A stretch of 64,000 bases of DNA from Stieleria mannarensis (GTDB taxonomy: Bacteria > Planctomycetota > Planctomycetia > Pirellulales > Pirellulaceae). The position numbers and the translations under genes were made by a program. The notes beneath the pieces were generated by a model that searched no databases, was not told where the DNA came from, and saw nothing but the letters and a program-made list of their open reading frames with translations. The stretch covers positions 1 to 64,000 of the forward strand of contig NZ_JACEHH010000010.1 of the NCBI RefSeq assembly GCF_014154935.1, read 5' to 3'. Positions 56,625 through 64,000 of this stretch are shown one piece after another. The stretch's first letter is position 1. Every line of letters begins with the position of its first letter.

Positions 56625-57560
56625 CTAGCGTCGCGTTCCCTGTTCGCGATGGAGCTTTGCATCGATGCTGTAGCTGAAAAAATGGACGGAGGTATCACAC
56701 ATGGAAACGTGAAAACCAGAGAAATGTACAGCGCCAAATCGTCGTTCGAGCGGCTCCATGTGTCGTGAATCAGCCGCAGGTGGAACGTGTGTCCAACGGG
56801 TCGTGTCGAGATCAACGCCGCTAAACATGCTCTGGTCGTGACCGTTGTCGGCACTTGTACCATATCCCAGTTCCGATACTCTTTTCTCTCCGATCAGATA
56901 CGTGTAGGACGTTCCGTCCGAAATGTCAGAGAGCCGGGCGCTTCCCCTTTCCCAAGAAACTCCCGTTACTTTTTGCGAATCGATCCATGGGTATGATCGA
57001 ATGTCGGTTAAAGAAGCTGACCGTGGGCCTGGCCCCGAGTTGCTGACCCAGTCTCCCTCGTTGATCGCGTAATCCGTGCGATTCGAAAACTGAACATTAG
57101 CCGCATTGACGTAGTTGATCTCTGCGGCGACGGGCATCGTTGGTGCACCCGGACGACTTGGGCATCTGAAAATTGAGATGGGAATTGATGCCATCTCCGC
57201 AAGTCGATTGGCTCGTTCTGTCCCCGACACGGCGGAGATGGACGAACTGATCTGCCCTTGTTCGATGAAAGGGAGCAATTGAAATGCCCACCCACCGGGT
57301 TGTTGCTCCTCCGTTCCACGTCCCGGTTCCCCCATCCAGCGGAATCCCCATCCGTTTGTCGGTATGCGACGATAGGAATTGTGAAATTGGTGGATCCCCA
57401 ACGCAAGTTGCCGAAGGTTATTGCTGCACGCCGTCTTGCGACTTGCTTCACGTGACGCTTGAACGCCGGGAAGTGCAACCGCAACCACCACGGCAACGAT
57501 TGCGATGCAGACCAGCAGTTCGATCAACGTCAATGCACGACGAGAATGTTGAGTCATCAT
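56625..57560 (-). CDS. DUF1559 pseudopilin-like protein with atypical leader
   Basis: 311 residues from ATG 57560 (MMTQHSRRA). The prepilin-like helix is LTLIELLVCIAIVAVVVAVA, followed by LPGVQASREASRKTACSNNLRQLALG, the DUF1559 signature. The usual glycine before the cleavage site is replaced by alanine and the usual phenylalanine by leucine (RRA|LTLIE). The body has DISDGTSYTYLIGEKRV and the end VHFSGFHVSMCDTSVHFFSY. It starts 27 bp after the stop of the anchored protein gene upstream and is probably the last gene of a four-gene minus-strand cluster. Shorter than the DUF1559 protein at 10697. Confidence 0.85.
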   Translation of the reverse strand: MMTQHSRRALTLIELLVCIAIVAVVVAVALPGVQASREASRKTACSNNLRQLALGIHQFHNSYRRIPTNGWGFRWMGEPGRGTEEQQPGGWAFQLLPFIEQGQISSSISAVSGTERANRLAEMASIPISIFRCPSRPGAPTMPVAAEINYVNAANVQFSNRTDYAINEGDWVSNSGPGPRSASLTDIRSYPWIDSQKVTGVSWERGSARLSDISDGTSYTYLIGEKRVSELGYGTSADNGHDQSMFSGVDLDTTRWTHVPPAADSRHMEPLERRFGAVHFSGFHVSMCDTSVHFFSYSIDAKLHREQGTRR

Positions 57561-57586
57561 GTGCCTGTCTTGCGTATCGGTAGCGA

Positions 57587-58711
57587 TCACGTTGCTCTGG
57601 CTCTGTACTTTGAGATGCCCACTGCGATCGCCAGGACGACGGCAGCGATGATCCCAAGTAGAACCCTGAAAAATACTCCTGAACTCGACCGCTGCTCTGG
57701 AAGATCCCAAAACTCCTTCGACGCCCGGTCCGTTACATCCTTCCTTGAGACCTCCTTGATGGATTCGATTTCAACATTCCACCGGTCATCGTTTCCGTAG
57801 CTCCAGTCTCTCGATTCTGTGCCGCCTCCGAATCCGAAGCGACCGGGGACAAAGATGTCCTTCAGTGCAAGGTAGTCGTCCAACATCAAGGTGCTGTATC
57901 CTTGGTAGTTCGCTTCCTCGACCTTGAGGTACCTGTCAATGCGCGTCGGAAGCCAATGCTCGGCTTTCGAAAACTGAACATGCAGATGCTGCACCATCCC
58001 ACCTGCCCGGGGACCCGCCGCCTTTTTTGCTTCTTCGGTCAACGGTTCAAAACGGACTTCAATCGCATCGTCCGATCTCGACTCAACTTCGAACGAACAC
58101 AACTCGCTCAAAGGACGGTCTTGCAGGCTGATTGCAACAGGCAAATCCAGGATTCGATCGAACAGAAATAAGGGAGCAGGATCACGTCGACTGGGTGAAA
58201 CATAGCCGACCCGATAGCGTTCACTCTTTCGGTCTTTCTCTAGAAAGGAATACGCGTTGGGTTCATCAATCGCCACGTACCAAGGCTTCAGTGGAGGCTG
58301 CAGACCGGCTGCAAGCGCGATGCGTTCACCCTGTTCAACGAGATACTCCGGTCGATCGGCATAGATCGTGACACGACTGTACTCGATCCCCTGGTCCCCA
58401 AAGCCGTGACGCACAACTTCCGCCTCGATTGCAACTGGAGGCAAACTCCTGAGTCCGCGTTGGTTTTCAATCCAATGATCCCACAACATCGGGACAGTGA
58501 TCGAATCCGCAGTGCGTTCATGAAGCGGAAGTCTGTCTTGTGACCGAGCGACGGATGCATCAAATGAACACGAATAGCTGAAGGCAAGTATCAGCAATGC
58601 ACCCCAGGATCTTAATTGTAGCCACTTACGCTCAGGAATCCGTTTGTCGGAAGTCGACTTCGCAAGTAATACATTGACCCCATAAACTAGATTAGCTTTT
58701 GACATCGACAT
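57587..58711 (-). CDS. Hypothetical exported protein with C-terminal membrane anchor
   Basis: 374 residues. A hydrophobic export segment at about residues 33-50 (WGALLILAFSYSCSF) is followed by a ~290-residue beta-rich outer domain (EAEVVRHGFGDQGIEYSRVT, WYVAIDEPNAYSFLEKD, SKAEHWLPTRIDRYLKVEEA, NYQGYSTLMLDDYLALKD). A single C-terminal helix (VLLGIIAAVVLAIAVGIS) comes before a basic end, as in type I membrane proteins. The repeated strands loosely resemble LolA-like lipoprotein carriers, but this is only an impression. Third gene of the minus-strand cluster with the cysteine-rich peptide and MauE/DUF1573 proteins. Confidence 0.65.
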   Translation of the reverse strand: MSMSKANLVYGVNVLLAKSTSDKRIPERKWLQLRSWGALLILAFSYSCSFDASVARSQDRLPLHERTADSITVPMLWDHWIENQRGLRSLPPVAIEAEVVRHGFGDQGIEYSRVTIYADRPEYLVEQGERIALAAGLQPPLKPWYVAIDEPNAYSFLEKDRKSERYRVGYVSPSRRDPAPLFLFDRILDLPVAISLQDRPLSELCSFEVESRSDDAIEVRFEPLTEEAKKAAGPRAGGMVQHLHVQFSKAEHWLPTRIDRYLKVEEANYQGYSTLMLDDYLALKDIFVPGRFGFGGGTESRDWSYGNDDRWNVEIESIKEVSRKDVTDRASKEFWDLPEQRSSSGVFFRVLLGIIAAVVLAIAVGISKYRARAT

Positions 58712-58849
58712 TGACAGTTCGCCTTAAAACGAAATCGCTCGCACTGAATCAAATAGTGTGCACCACTTATCCACACGCCATAGCTGGGGGATGCGAAGAG
58801 CCCGCCGTTCAGCCATGGCGTATGGAAGATCGTGTCACACGCTTGCCTA

Positions 58850-59086
58850 CTACACTACAGCACAGTAACACGGTGTGCCTGCACCACCAAACGGGTGCAT
58901 GCACCGATAGCACTCAAACTCACCCGAAACACCGCTGCATTCCCCAGAGCAGACGTAGACATAACTCCCACTCCCAGCATCCCCTACCTGATTCCACGCG
59001 CAAGTGTCAGTACACGCGGCGTGTGCAATCTGAGACGCAGCAAACACGGCCAAACCAAGAACCAAACCACTTAAAATAGAACGCAT
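58850..59086 (-). CDS. Small secreted eight-cysteine peptide
   Basis: 78 residues from ATG 59086, preceded by GGAGAAG that is part of the upstream gene's last codons. The signal peptide (MRSILSGLVLGLAVFAASQI, cut after AHA at 23) leaves a 55-residue mature peptide. It has cysteines at 25, 29, 46, 50, 59, 62, 73 and 75: CX3C-X16-CX3C-X8-CX2C-X10-CXC. It is rich in Gly, Ser and aromatic residues. Only one base separates it from the stop of the MauE/DUF1573 gene. An even cysteine number in an exported peptide suggests four disulfides or a metal site. No family recognised. Confidence 0.78.
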   Translation of the reverse strand: MRSILSGLVLGLAVFAASQIAHAACTDTCAWNQVGDAGSGSYVYVCSGECSGVSGEFECYRCMHPFGGAGTPCYCAVV

Positions 59087-59087
59087 T

Positions 59088-59939
59088 CTACTTCTCCATC
59101 GTGACGCTAAAAAAATCGACGGCAACAACGGGCTGACGTCTGGAATCGGTGTAGATCAATAGCCGCTCATGAAATCGACCAGGAGTCGTGCTGACCAGGC
59201 GCGCTTCGAACTGCCGAGACTCATGCGGTCGAATAAAGCCTGCGTAGCGACGCGTCCCCATGCATGAGCAACTGGTGGTGACGCCGACGACTTCGACATC
59301 GCTGCTTGATCGATTGTGGAGTTGGAAGTTGACAAAAACTTCCGTATTGATGGGGATTTCACCGATCTGGTCGACATACGCGAGGATCGGTTTGGGACCG
59401 TTGATCAGACGATCGCCCCAATCTTCGATGCGTTTTTCCGTCGCCAGCCATGTCACGCAGGCAAGACCGACAGTAAACCAAATCGGTACTTGATGGAGCG
59501 ACCATAATTCTGACAGCTCGCTTATCGCATCCGTCAATCCTTGATGGGAATACAGTCTTACCAAAGCAACGGTAGCCGCCACGGCGCAGATGGCGCCGGT
59601 AATCACTGGATGGATCGCCACCATCCCGAAACACCCGCAATCCACATACCCCAGGCCCCAGCGAATCAAGGAGATGACGGCGAAGACCGAGAATACGAGT
59701 ACACAAGAGAGCTGTTTAGCAGCTGTCGCTACGCTTGAGTATAGAAAAGTAGCGTAAGCAAACTCGAATACGATCGAGACCCAGAGAAGAGAGCTCGGAA
59801 GTTGAAAATGAAGATCCGCGAAGTCGTCTGACGTGAGTGTATAGACCTTTAGGCCTGCACTCACGATAAGCCCCAAAGAGACTAGGAGAAAACCGCTCCT
59901 ATCCCAAGTTTGATTCGATTGGTGAATTTGCCCCGGCAT
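59088..59939 (-). CDS. MauE/DoxX-like redox membrane protein fused to a DUF1573 domain
   Basis: 283 residues from ATG 59939, behind GGTGAGG. The N-terminal ~120 residues have four helices (FLLVSLGLIVSAGLKVY, SLLWVSIVFEFAYATFLY, LSCVLVFSVFAVISLI, VITGAICAVAATVALV) with the redox-type motif GYVDCGCFG between helices 3 and 4, as in MauE/DoxX proteins that support disulfide chemistry. After another helix (VPIWFTVGLACVTWLA) the C-terminal ~90 residues match DUF1573 (EVFVNFQLHNRSSSDVEVVG, TTSCSCMGTRR), an Ig-like fold. First gene of the cluster and coupled to the cysteine-rich peptide gene, which may be its substrate (inference). Confidence 0.82.
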   Translation of the reverse strand: MPGQIHQSNQTWDRSGFLLVSLGLIVSAGLKVYTLTSDDFADLHFQLPSSLLWVSIVFEFAYATFLYSSVATAAKQLSCVLVFSVFAVISLIRWGLGYVDCGCFGMVAIHPVITGAICAVAATVALVRLYSHQGLTDAISELSELWSLHQVPIWFTVGLACVTWLATEKRIEDWGDRLINGPKPILAYVDQIGEIPINTEVFVNFQLHNRSSSDVEVVGVTTSCSCMGTRRYAGFIRPHESRQFEARLVSTTPGRFHERLLIYTDSRRQPVVAVDFFSVTMEK

Positions 59940-60240
59940 CCGCCCCTCACCTACTCCACCGTTCTGTAACGCGATTGCGCGGATTGCAACCACACGCACC
60001 CTAGACTTCTAGGGGGGGGGCGTCAATAGCCTGGCTCTCGTTTTTTCAAAATAGCTGAACTAAACCAGTAGTGACATTCAGGCTGTTCAATAGGCGATCT
60101 CGATAAAGGGGATGGGGGACGACGTCGGTGGAACTGGCGATCTGTGTTTGAATCGGTTCGTTTGTCTGATGGCGCGATCGATGGAAAGAAGGAAGCTGTC
60201 TGGCGCGAAACGAGTGGGCGGTTAGTGCTTTCTGATTAAC

Positions 60241-60292
60241 GGTTGCTGCGAAGCAGCGACGGGGGAATCGCCTAAAGGCCAGACACCAACGG
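60241..60292 (+). repeat. Dispersed repeat (GCTGCGAAGCAGC...AGACACCAAC), copy 3
   Basis: GGTTGCTGCGAAGCAGCGAC, then AATCGCCTAAAGGCCAGACA. It lies in the gap 59940-60452, which otherwise contains CCTAGACTTCTAGG followed by a run of nine G (about 60000-60020) and no gene. Confidence 0.75.
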
Positions 60293-60452
60293 TTGCTGAA
60301 TCAATCCAGACGGAGGCGGTTGTCGGAAGGTGCGGTGGCGATTCTCGGGAAGTTTTTTTAATTCTGCGTGACAATTCACAAGCGACTCAGCCAACAATAG
60401 ACGGAGAGAGGAAGGGAAATCATTTTAAACCTCGAACTTGAGTGCTCGCGCC

Positions 60453-61478
60453 ATGCCGAATCTGCCATCACGCCGTTTAACGCCGCGGCGGCGTCTGCGG
60501 TTGCAAAGGTTGGAACCACGCCTGCAGTTGGCCGGAGACGGGGTGAACGTCGAATTTGGTGACTGGCACAACCAAAGCAATGCCTGCGACGTCAATGGGG
60601 ACGGCTATGTGCACACGATCGATGTGTTGCAAATCATCAATTTGATTGGTGATTACGAATTGTCGACGATCGAGACGATGCAATCGGCTTGGAACGCAGA
60701 CGTTCCCGATGCCACGGAACCCTTCGGTGGATTTCATCCGGATGTCAGTGGCGACGGAGTGATCGGGCTGGTGGATGTCTTGCGCGTGATCAATCGATTG
60801 GCGATCCAGCAGGCGTCGGCGCCTGTAAACGGGCAGGTCGCGGTGATCCCGGATGACCAGGGAGAACCGACTTCGGTGGTGTACACCGCGGACGATGGAC
60901 GATTCAAGTCGGTCGGAGTGGATGAACCCGGCGTGACGGTCGTCTGGAATCGAGGCAACGTGTATCTGCGCAATCAGGATTATATGCCCTTGATCATTGC
61001 CAAACCGGCAAGTGGCTTGTTGGTCGCCGAATATGCCAATGGCGATGGAGCGGCGACGGTCACGCAGTTCGGCGGCGACGGAAGCGAAACGATTGAGCAG
61101 TATCTATGTATTCCCGGCTGGTCGATCGGCACGCCGCTCGTGATTCTGCCAACGGAAGAACTCCCCGTGAGGCCGCCGCAATTGGTGGAGCCCGACGATG
61201 TTCGTCGGCCGATCGAAGGATTTGAAGAGACGTTGGGTGCGATCGTGTCGCGTCAAACGCATTACGCCGACGATTCATCGATCGAGTTTCTGTACGAAGA
61301 AGCGTCGGCACAACACCTGATCTCCGTGACCGCCGCACTTCCATCGGGACCGTCGCTGACGGTGAACGTCGACTGGACGTTTCTTCCACCGGACTTGGAG
61401 CAGCGGATCTGGACCGCGCTTCGATCGGACAATCCGCCGGCGTCTCCGGTCAGTTTGTCCGAACTTTTGTCGGGTTAA
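60453..61478 (+). CDS. Dockerin-like calcium-binding protein with planctomycete LEPR leader
   Basis: 341 residues from ATG 60453 (MPNLPSRRLTPRRR). The leader RLQRLEPRLQLAGD is the LEPR-type motif at the start of many exported planctomycete proteins. Two dockerin-type EF-hand segments follow: DVNGDGYVHTIDVLQIINLI and DVSGDGVIGLVDVLRVINRL, each with calcium-ligand positions. They are separated by ~50 residues. The remaining ~220 residues are beta-rich and unfamiliar. In clostridia dockerins bind cohesins; here a cell-surface attachment role is only inferred. Confidence 0.82.
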   Translation: MPNLPSRRLTPRRRLRLQRLEPRLQLAGDGVNVEFGDWHNQSNACDVNGDGYVHTIDVLQIINLIGDYELSTIETMQSAWNADVPDATEPFGGFHPDVSGDGVIGLVDVLRVINRLAIQQASAPVNGQVAVIPDDQGEPTSVVYTADDGRFKSVGVDEPGVTVVWNRGNVYLRNQDYMPLIIAKPASGLLVAEYANGDGAATVTQFGGDGSETIEQYLCIPGWSIGTPLVILPTEELPVRPPQLVEPDDVRRPIEGFEETLGAIVSRQTHYADDSSIEFLYEEASAQHLISVTAALPSGPSLTVNVDWTFLPPDLEQRIWTALRSDNPPASPVSLSELLSG

Positions 61479-61496
61479 AACGTTTGAATGAAAGGA

Positions 61497-62408
61497 CTAC
61501 TTCATCATCTCCTGCAGTGTCGCGAGGTCCTGTTTGATCGCGGCGAGGTGTTGGGGGACGAGTTCCGATGGGCGATGATCCAGGTATTCTTCGTGCAGTG
61601 AGATCGGGCCGGTGAAGTCGCTGTCGGCGAGCATTTTGAAGAAGGATGGGTTGACCCGTCCTTCGCCGAGGGGCACGTTTTTCATCTTCGCGCCTTCCCA
61701 GACGAAATCTTTGACGTAGACCGTGTCGATGTGGTCGCGGATCATGCGAAAGGTCGTCGGCCAACTGGTGCCTCCCTCGACGGTGGCATGCCGGATGTCA
61801 TAGGCCATGCCGATATCGGTCGGCGCGATACCGGCAAGGACGCGATCCAGGTCCCAAATCGCGGCGCCCATGTACTTGTTGCCGGCGTGGTTTTGGTACA
61901 AGCCGGTGATCCCGAAATCATGGTTCAATGCGGCAAGATCGACGAATTGATCGTGCCAATTGGCGATTTGGTCGTCGATCGACAGGTCCGGGGCATAGTG
62001 AACATATTTCATGCGGTAGCGCGTGATGCCCAAGGTCGCGGCGGTCCGCAACACACGCTCGGTCAACGGATCGCCGGGGTCGTTGATGTCGGAGGTCATG
62101 ACGGTGATTTTCAGGCCGCATTTGGCCAGCGCTTCGACCAATTTGGGCAATTGGTCGGCGCAGTTTTGCGGCTCGATGTGTCCGCCGCGACGGATCGGGG
62201 CTTCGATGCCGTCATAGCCGATTGCCGCGATCTTTTCGGCCAGTTCGTCAAAGGAGAGCGAGTTAAACGGTTTGGTGAACACGCAGATGGTATTCTTAGA
62301 TGAGGCCGCCTCGTCATTTCCGAGCGTCGATTTTGCGTCGGTAGCGGTCATGCCAGCGGCGAAACTGGCGGCGGATGCGGCGAGGAAGCAACGGCGACTG
62401 AGGGTCAT
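61497..62408 (-). CDS. Tat-exported sugar phosphate isomerase/epimerase-like TIM-barrel protein
   Basis: 303 residues from ATG 62408; the upstream open frame is dispersed repeat. A Tat-type leader has SRRCFLAASAASFAAG. The barrel shows the AP-endonuclease-2/xylose isomerase-like pattern: KIAAIGYDGIEAPI (first Glu ligand), ITGLYQNHAGNKYMG, DIGMAYDIRHATVEG (Asp/His ligands), YVKDFVWEG and ISLHEEYLDH (last Glu). These would bind one divalent metal. It probably acts on a keto-sugar in the periplasm; the substrate is unknown. Tail-to-tail with the dockerin gene, 18 bp apart. Confidence 0.88.
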   Translation of the reverse strand: MTLSRRCFLAASAASFAAGMTATDAKSTLGNDEAASSKNTICVFTKPFNSLSFDELAEKIAAIGYDGIEAPIRRGGHIEPQNCADQLPKLVEALAKCGLKITVMTSDINDPGDPLTERVLRTAATLGITRYRMKYVHYAPDLSIDDQIANWHDQFVDLAALNHDFGITGLYQNHAGNKYMGAAIWDLDRVLAGIAPTDIGMAYDIRHATVEGGTSWPTTFRMIRDHIDTVYVKDFVWEGAKMKNVPLGEGRVNPSFFKMLADSDFTGPISLHEEYLDHRPSELVPQHLAAIKQDLATLQEMMK

Positions 62409-62437
62409 GGATGCTAGATTCGGTTGGTGTGGATGAT

Positions 62438-62528
62438 GTGGGATAGGCTTCCAGCCTGTCTGAATGTTGGGGCGACAGGCTGGAGGCCGATCCCACATTG
62501 GACATGACAGGCTGGAAGCCTATCCCAC
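62438..62528. repeat. Three ACAGGCTGGAAGCC repeats, one inverted
   Basis: An inverted copy at 62438-62460, a diverged forward copy at 62474-62496 (GGAGGCCGATCCC) and an exact forward copy at 62505-62528. The inverted first copy can fold onto either of the others. It fills the 142-bp divergent gap between the isomerase-like and radical-SAM genes, so both promoters must overlap or flank it. Confidence 0.88.
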
Positions 62529-62550
62529 GTTTAGAAGAGGGAGTTGACCC

Positions 62551-64000
62551 ATGATAACTCAAACACACTGGTACACGGAGACAGACGACGGGCGGATTCT
62601 GTGTCAGCTCTGCCCGCGGGCCTGCCGGATGAAGGATGGCGATCGAGGGTTTTGTTTTGTTCGCAAGAACGTCGGCGGCCGAATGGTGTTGGACACCTAC
62701 GGCAAGAGCACTGGATTTTGCATCGACCCGATCGAAAAGAAACCCTTGAATCATTTCTTGCCCGGCACACCGGTGCTCAGTTTCGGTACCGCCGGCTGTA
62801 ACTTGGGGTGCAAGTTTTGTCAGAACTGGGACATCTCCAAAAGTCGTGAAGTGGCACGATTGAGCGATCGTGCGATGCCCGATGAGATCGCGGTGGCGGC
62901 ACAACGATCCGGTTGCCGCAGCGTCGCGTTCACGTACAACGATCCGGTGATTTGGGCCGAGTATGCGATCGACACGGCACAGGCCTGTCGCGATTTGGGG
63001 ATCAAGGCTGTTGCCGTGACCGCCGGTTACATCACGCCGACCGCCCGCGGTGATTTTTTCGCTGCGATGGACGCCGCCAACATCGATCTGAAGGCGTTCT
63101 CGGAGGACTTTTATTACAAGGTGACCAGTTCGCATCTGCAACCGGTTTTAGACACCATCGAGTATGTCTGCAACGAAACCGATTGTTGGGTCGAACTGAC
63201 CAATTTGATCGTTCCGCGTGAGAATGATTCGGCCGATGAAATCCGGCAGATGTGCACGTGGGTCATGGACCATGTCGGGCCCAATGTGCCGATTCATTTC
63301 ACGGCCTTCCACCCCGATTTCCGAATGACCGATCGCAACGGGACAGACTCGTCGAGACTGGTCATGGCTTATGAGATCGCCAAACGATGCGGGTTAAACT
63401 ATGTGTACGTCGGCAACGTGCACGATGTCGCCCGACAGAGCACGTATTGTCACGGTTGCGGTGCGATGTTGATCGAACGTGACTGGCACCAGTTGGGACA
63501 CTACACGTTATCGGGGAATCGTTGTTCCAAGTGTGGGGAGACGATCCCGGGGGTGTTTGAAAAGGCGCCCGGGGATTGGGGCGGACGGCGGCAGCGTGTC
63601 CGGATCGAACCACTGGAGCCGCCAAAGCAGCAGGTGCCAAATCAGCAGCCGCGCGAACCGATCGATGCGGCGAGATCTGGAAGCGACGAAACACAACGGC
63701 AACCAACGGTGGAGGGGAGTGCAGTGACGATGACAGACCTAAACGATCTGACGAAATTAACCGAGGATCAGAAACAGACGATTTTGAAAGCGGGCTCGGC
63801 GATGGTCCAGGCCGCGGTCGGCGGATTGGATCTGTCCGTGGCAATCGAGTCGCTCGGTGATTTGGCCGAGCTGCCGATCGACGGCGTGTTTGTGACCGTC
63901 AAACGTGGCGAAACGCTGCGCGGCTGTTGCGGCCGTCAGGGCGGGGCGATGAAACTGGGCGAAGCGATGGCGGATTCCGCGGCGCGGACGGCACGCGACC
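62551..64000 (+). CDS. AmmeMemoRadiSam radical SAM enzyme fused to AMMECR1 domain (partial)
   Basis: The frame is open from ATG 62551 to the window end, at least 483 codons, with AGAGGGAG upstream. It opens with a cysteine cluster (LCQLCPRACRMKDGDRGFC), then the radical-SAM motif CNLGCKFCQNW (CxxxCxxC), KAFSEDFYYKVTSSHL and IHFTAFHPDF, as in the AmmeMemoRadiSam-system enzyme. A zinc-ribbon follows (CHGCG and CSKCGE), then a ~45-residue Gln/Pro-rich linker. From about residue 394 an AMMECR1-type domain begins, recognised by LPIDGVFVTVKRGETLRGCC. The third partner, MEMO, may lie further downstream in the same or the next gene. The substrate of this system is unknown. The C-terminus is cut by the window. 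Confidence 0.88.
   Translation, partial: MITQTHWYTETDDGRILCQLCPRACRMKDGDRGFCFVRKNVGGRMVLDTYGKSTGFCIDPIEKKPLNHFLPGTPVLSFGTAGCNLGCKFCQNWDISKSREVARLSDRAMPDEIAVAAQRSGCRSVAFTYNDPVIWAEYAIDTAQACRDLGIKAVAVTAGYITPTARGDFFAAMDAANIDLKAFSEDFYYKVTSSHLQPVLDTIEYVCNETDCWVELTNLIVPRENDSADEIRQMCTWVMDHVGPNVPIHFTAFHPDFRMTDRNGTDSSRLVMAYEIAKRCGLNYVYVGNVHDVARQSTYCHGCGAMLIERDWHQLGHYTLSGNRCSKCGETIPGVFEKAPGDWGGRRQRVRIEPLEPPKQQVPNQQPREPIDAARSGSDETQRQPTVEGSAVTMTDLNDLTKLTEDQKQTILKAGSAMVQAAVGGLDLSVAIESLGDLAELPIDGVFVTVKRGETLRGCCGRQGGAMKLGEAMADSAARTARD

Noticed and set aside
62409-62498. Longer N-terminus for the isomerase-like gene
   Set aside because: The added codons translate the dispersed repeat; ATG 62408 gives a proper Tat leader.

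Overview
The window looks like chromosomal DNA of a planctomycete, most likely in or near the Pirellulaceae (Rhodopirellula relatives). This is inferred from content. It holds two DUF1559 pseudopilin-like genes, a PVC-type c-type cytochrome, two formylglycine sulfatases, a DUF1080 lipoprotein, a divergent ECF sigma factor/Ser-Thr kinase pair, a GxxExxY protein, LEPR-type dockerin proteins, hpnCDE squalene genes and a GC-rich background full of short palindromic intergenic repeats. I saw no transposase, integrase, rRNA, tRNA or CRISPR array.

Layout. 0-3.4 kb: ECF sigma factor and a divergent kinase with an N-terminal zinc anti-sigma-like motif and a C-terminal DUF1559-like domain. 3.6-6.3 kb: a BY-kinase/ParA-like ATPase and a single-pass membrane protein. 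6.6-10.3 kb: metH. 10.7-12.2 kb: DUF1559 protein plus small lipoprotein. 12.5-21.5 kb: Gfo/Idh/MocA oxidoreductase, PVC cytochrome, ceramidase-like protein, sulfatase and peroxiredoxin. 21.5-28.3 kb: a photolyase fused to a renalase-like flavoprotein, then hpnE-hpnD-hpnC (squalene) and divergent ispH. 28.6-35.5 kb: DUF1080 lipoprotein, sulfotransferase, MazG-like protein, a large membrane protein and an ABC ATPase, the last two separated by a MITE-like element. 36-44.4 kb: GYF-2/coiled-coil/SUFU protein, holA, GxxExxY protein, sulfatase and a repeat-rich secreted protein. 44.8-52.2 kb: mnmG, a two-component pair and gatA-gatB. 52.9-54.3 kb: two coupled membrane proteins. 54.7-60 kb: a region of visibly lower GC with a GT-C glycosyltransferase-like protein and a minus-strand cluster (MauE/DUF1573 fusion, 8-cysteine secreted peptide, anchored protein, DUF1559). 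60.4-64 kb: dockerin protein, TIM-barrel isomerase-like protein and a radical-SAM AmmeMemoRadiSam protein running off the end.

How genes work together. IspH supplies isoprenoid precursors and HpnCDE convert farnesyl diphosphate to squalene. GatA and GatB form most of the tRNA amidotransferase (gatC is not here). MnmG acts in tRNA wobble modification. The sulfatases, sulfotransferase, DUF1080 and ceramidase-like proteins fit a marine polysaccharide- and lipid-degrading lifestyle.

The most interesting parts are the cysteine-rich peptide cluster near 59 kb, the photolyase-flavoprotein fusion, the nested non-autonomous elements at 13.8-14.3 kb and 34.1-34.6 kb, the extended GxxExxY protein, and many structured intergenic repeat families. 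Start codons were chosen by reading frame, ribosome-binding sequence and signal peptides; functions rest on motif recognition, not database searches.
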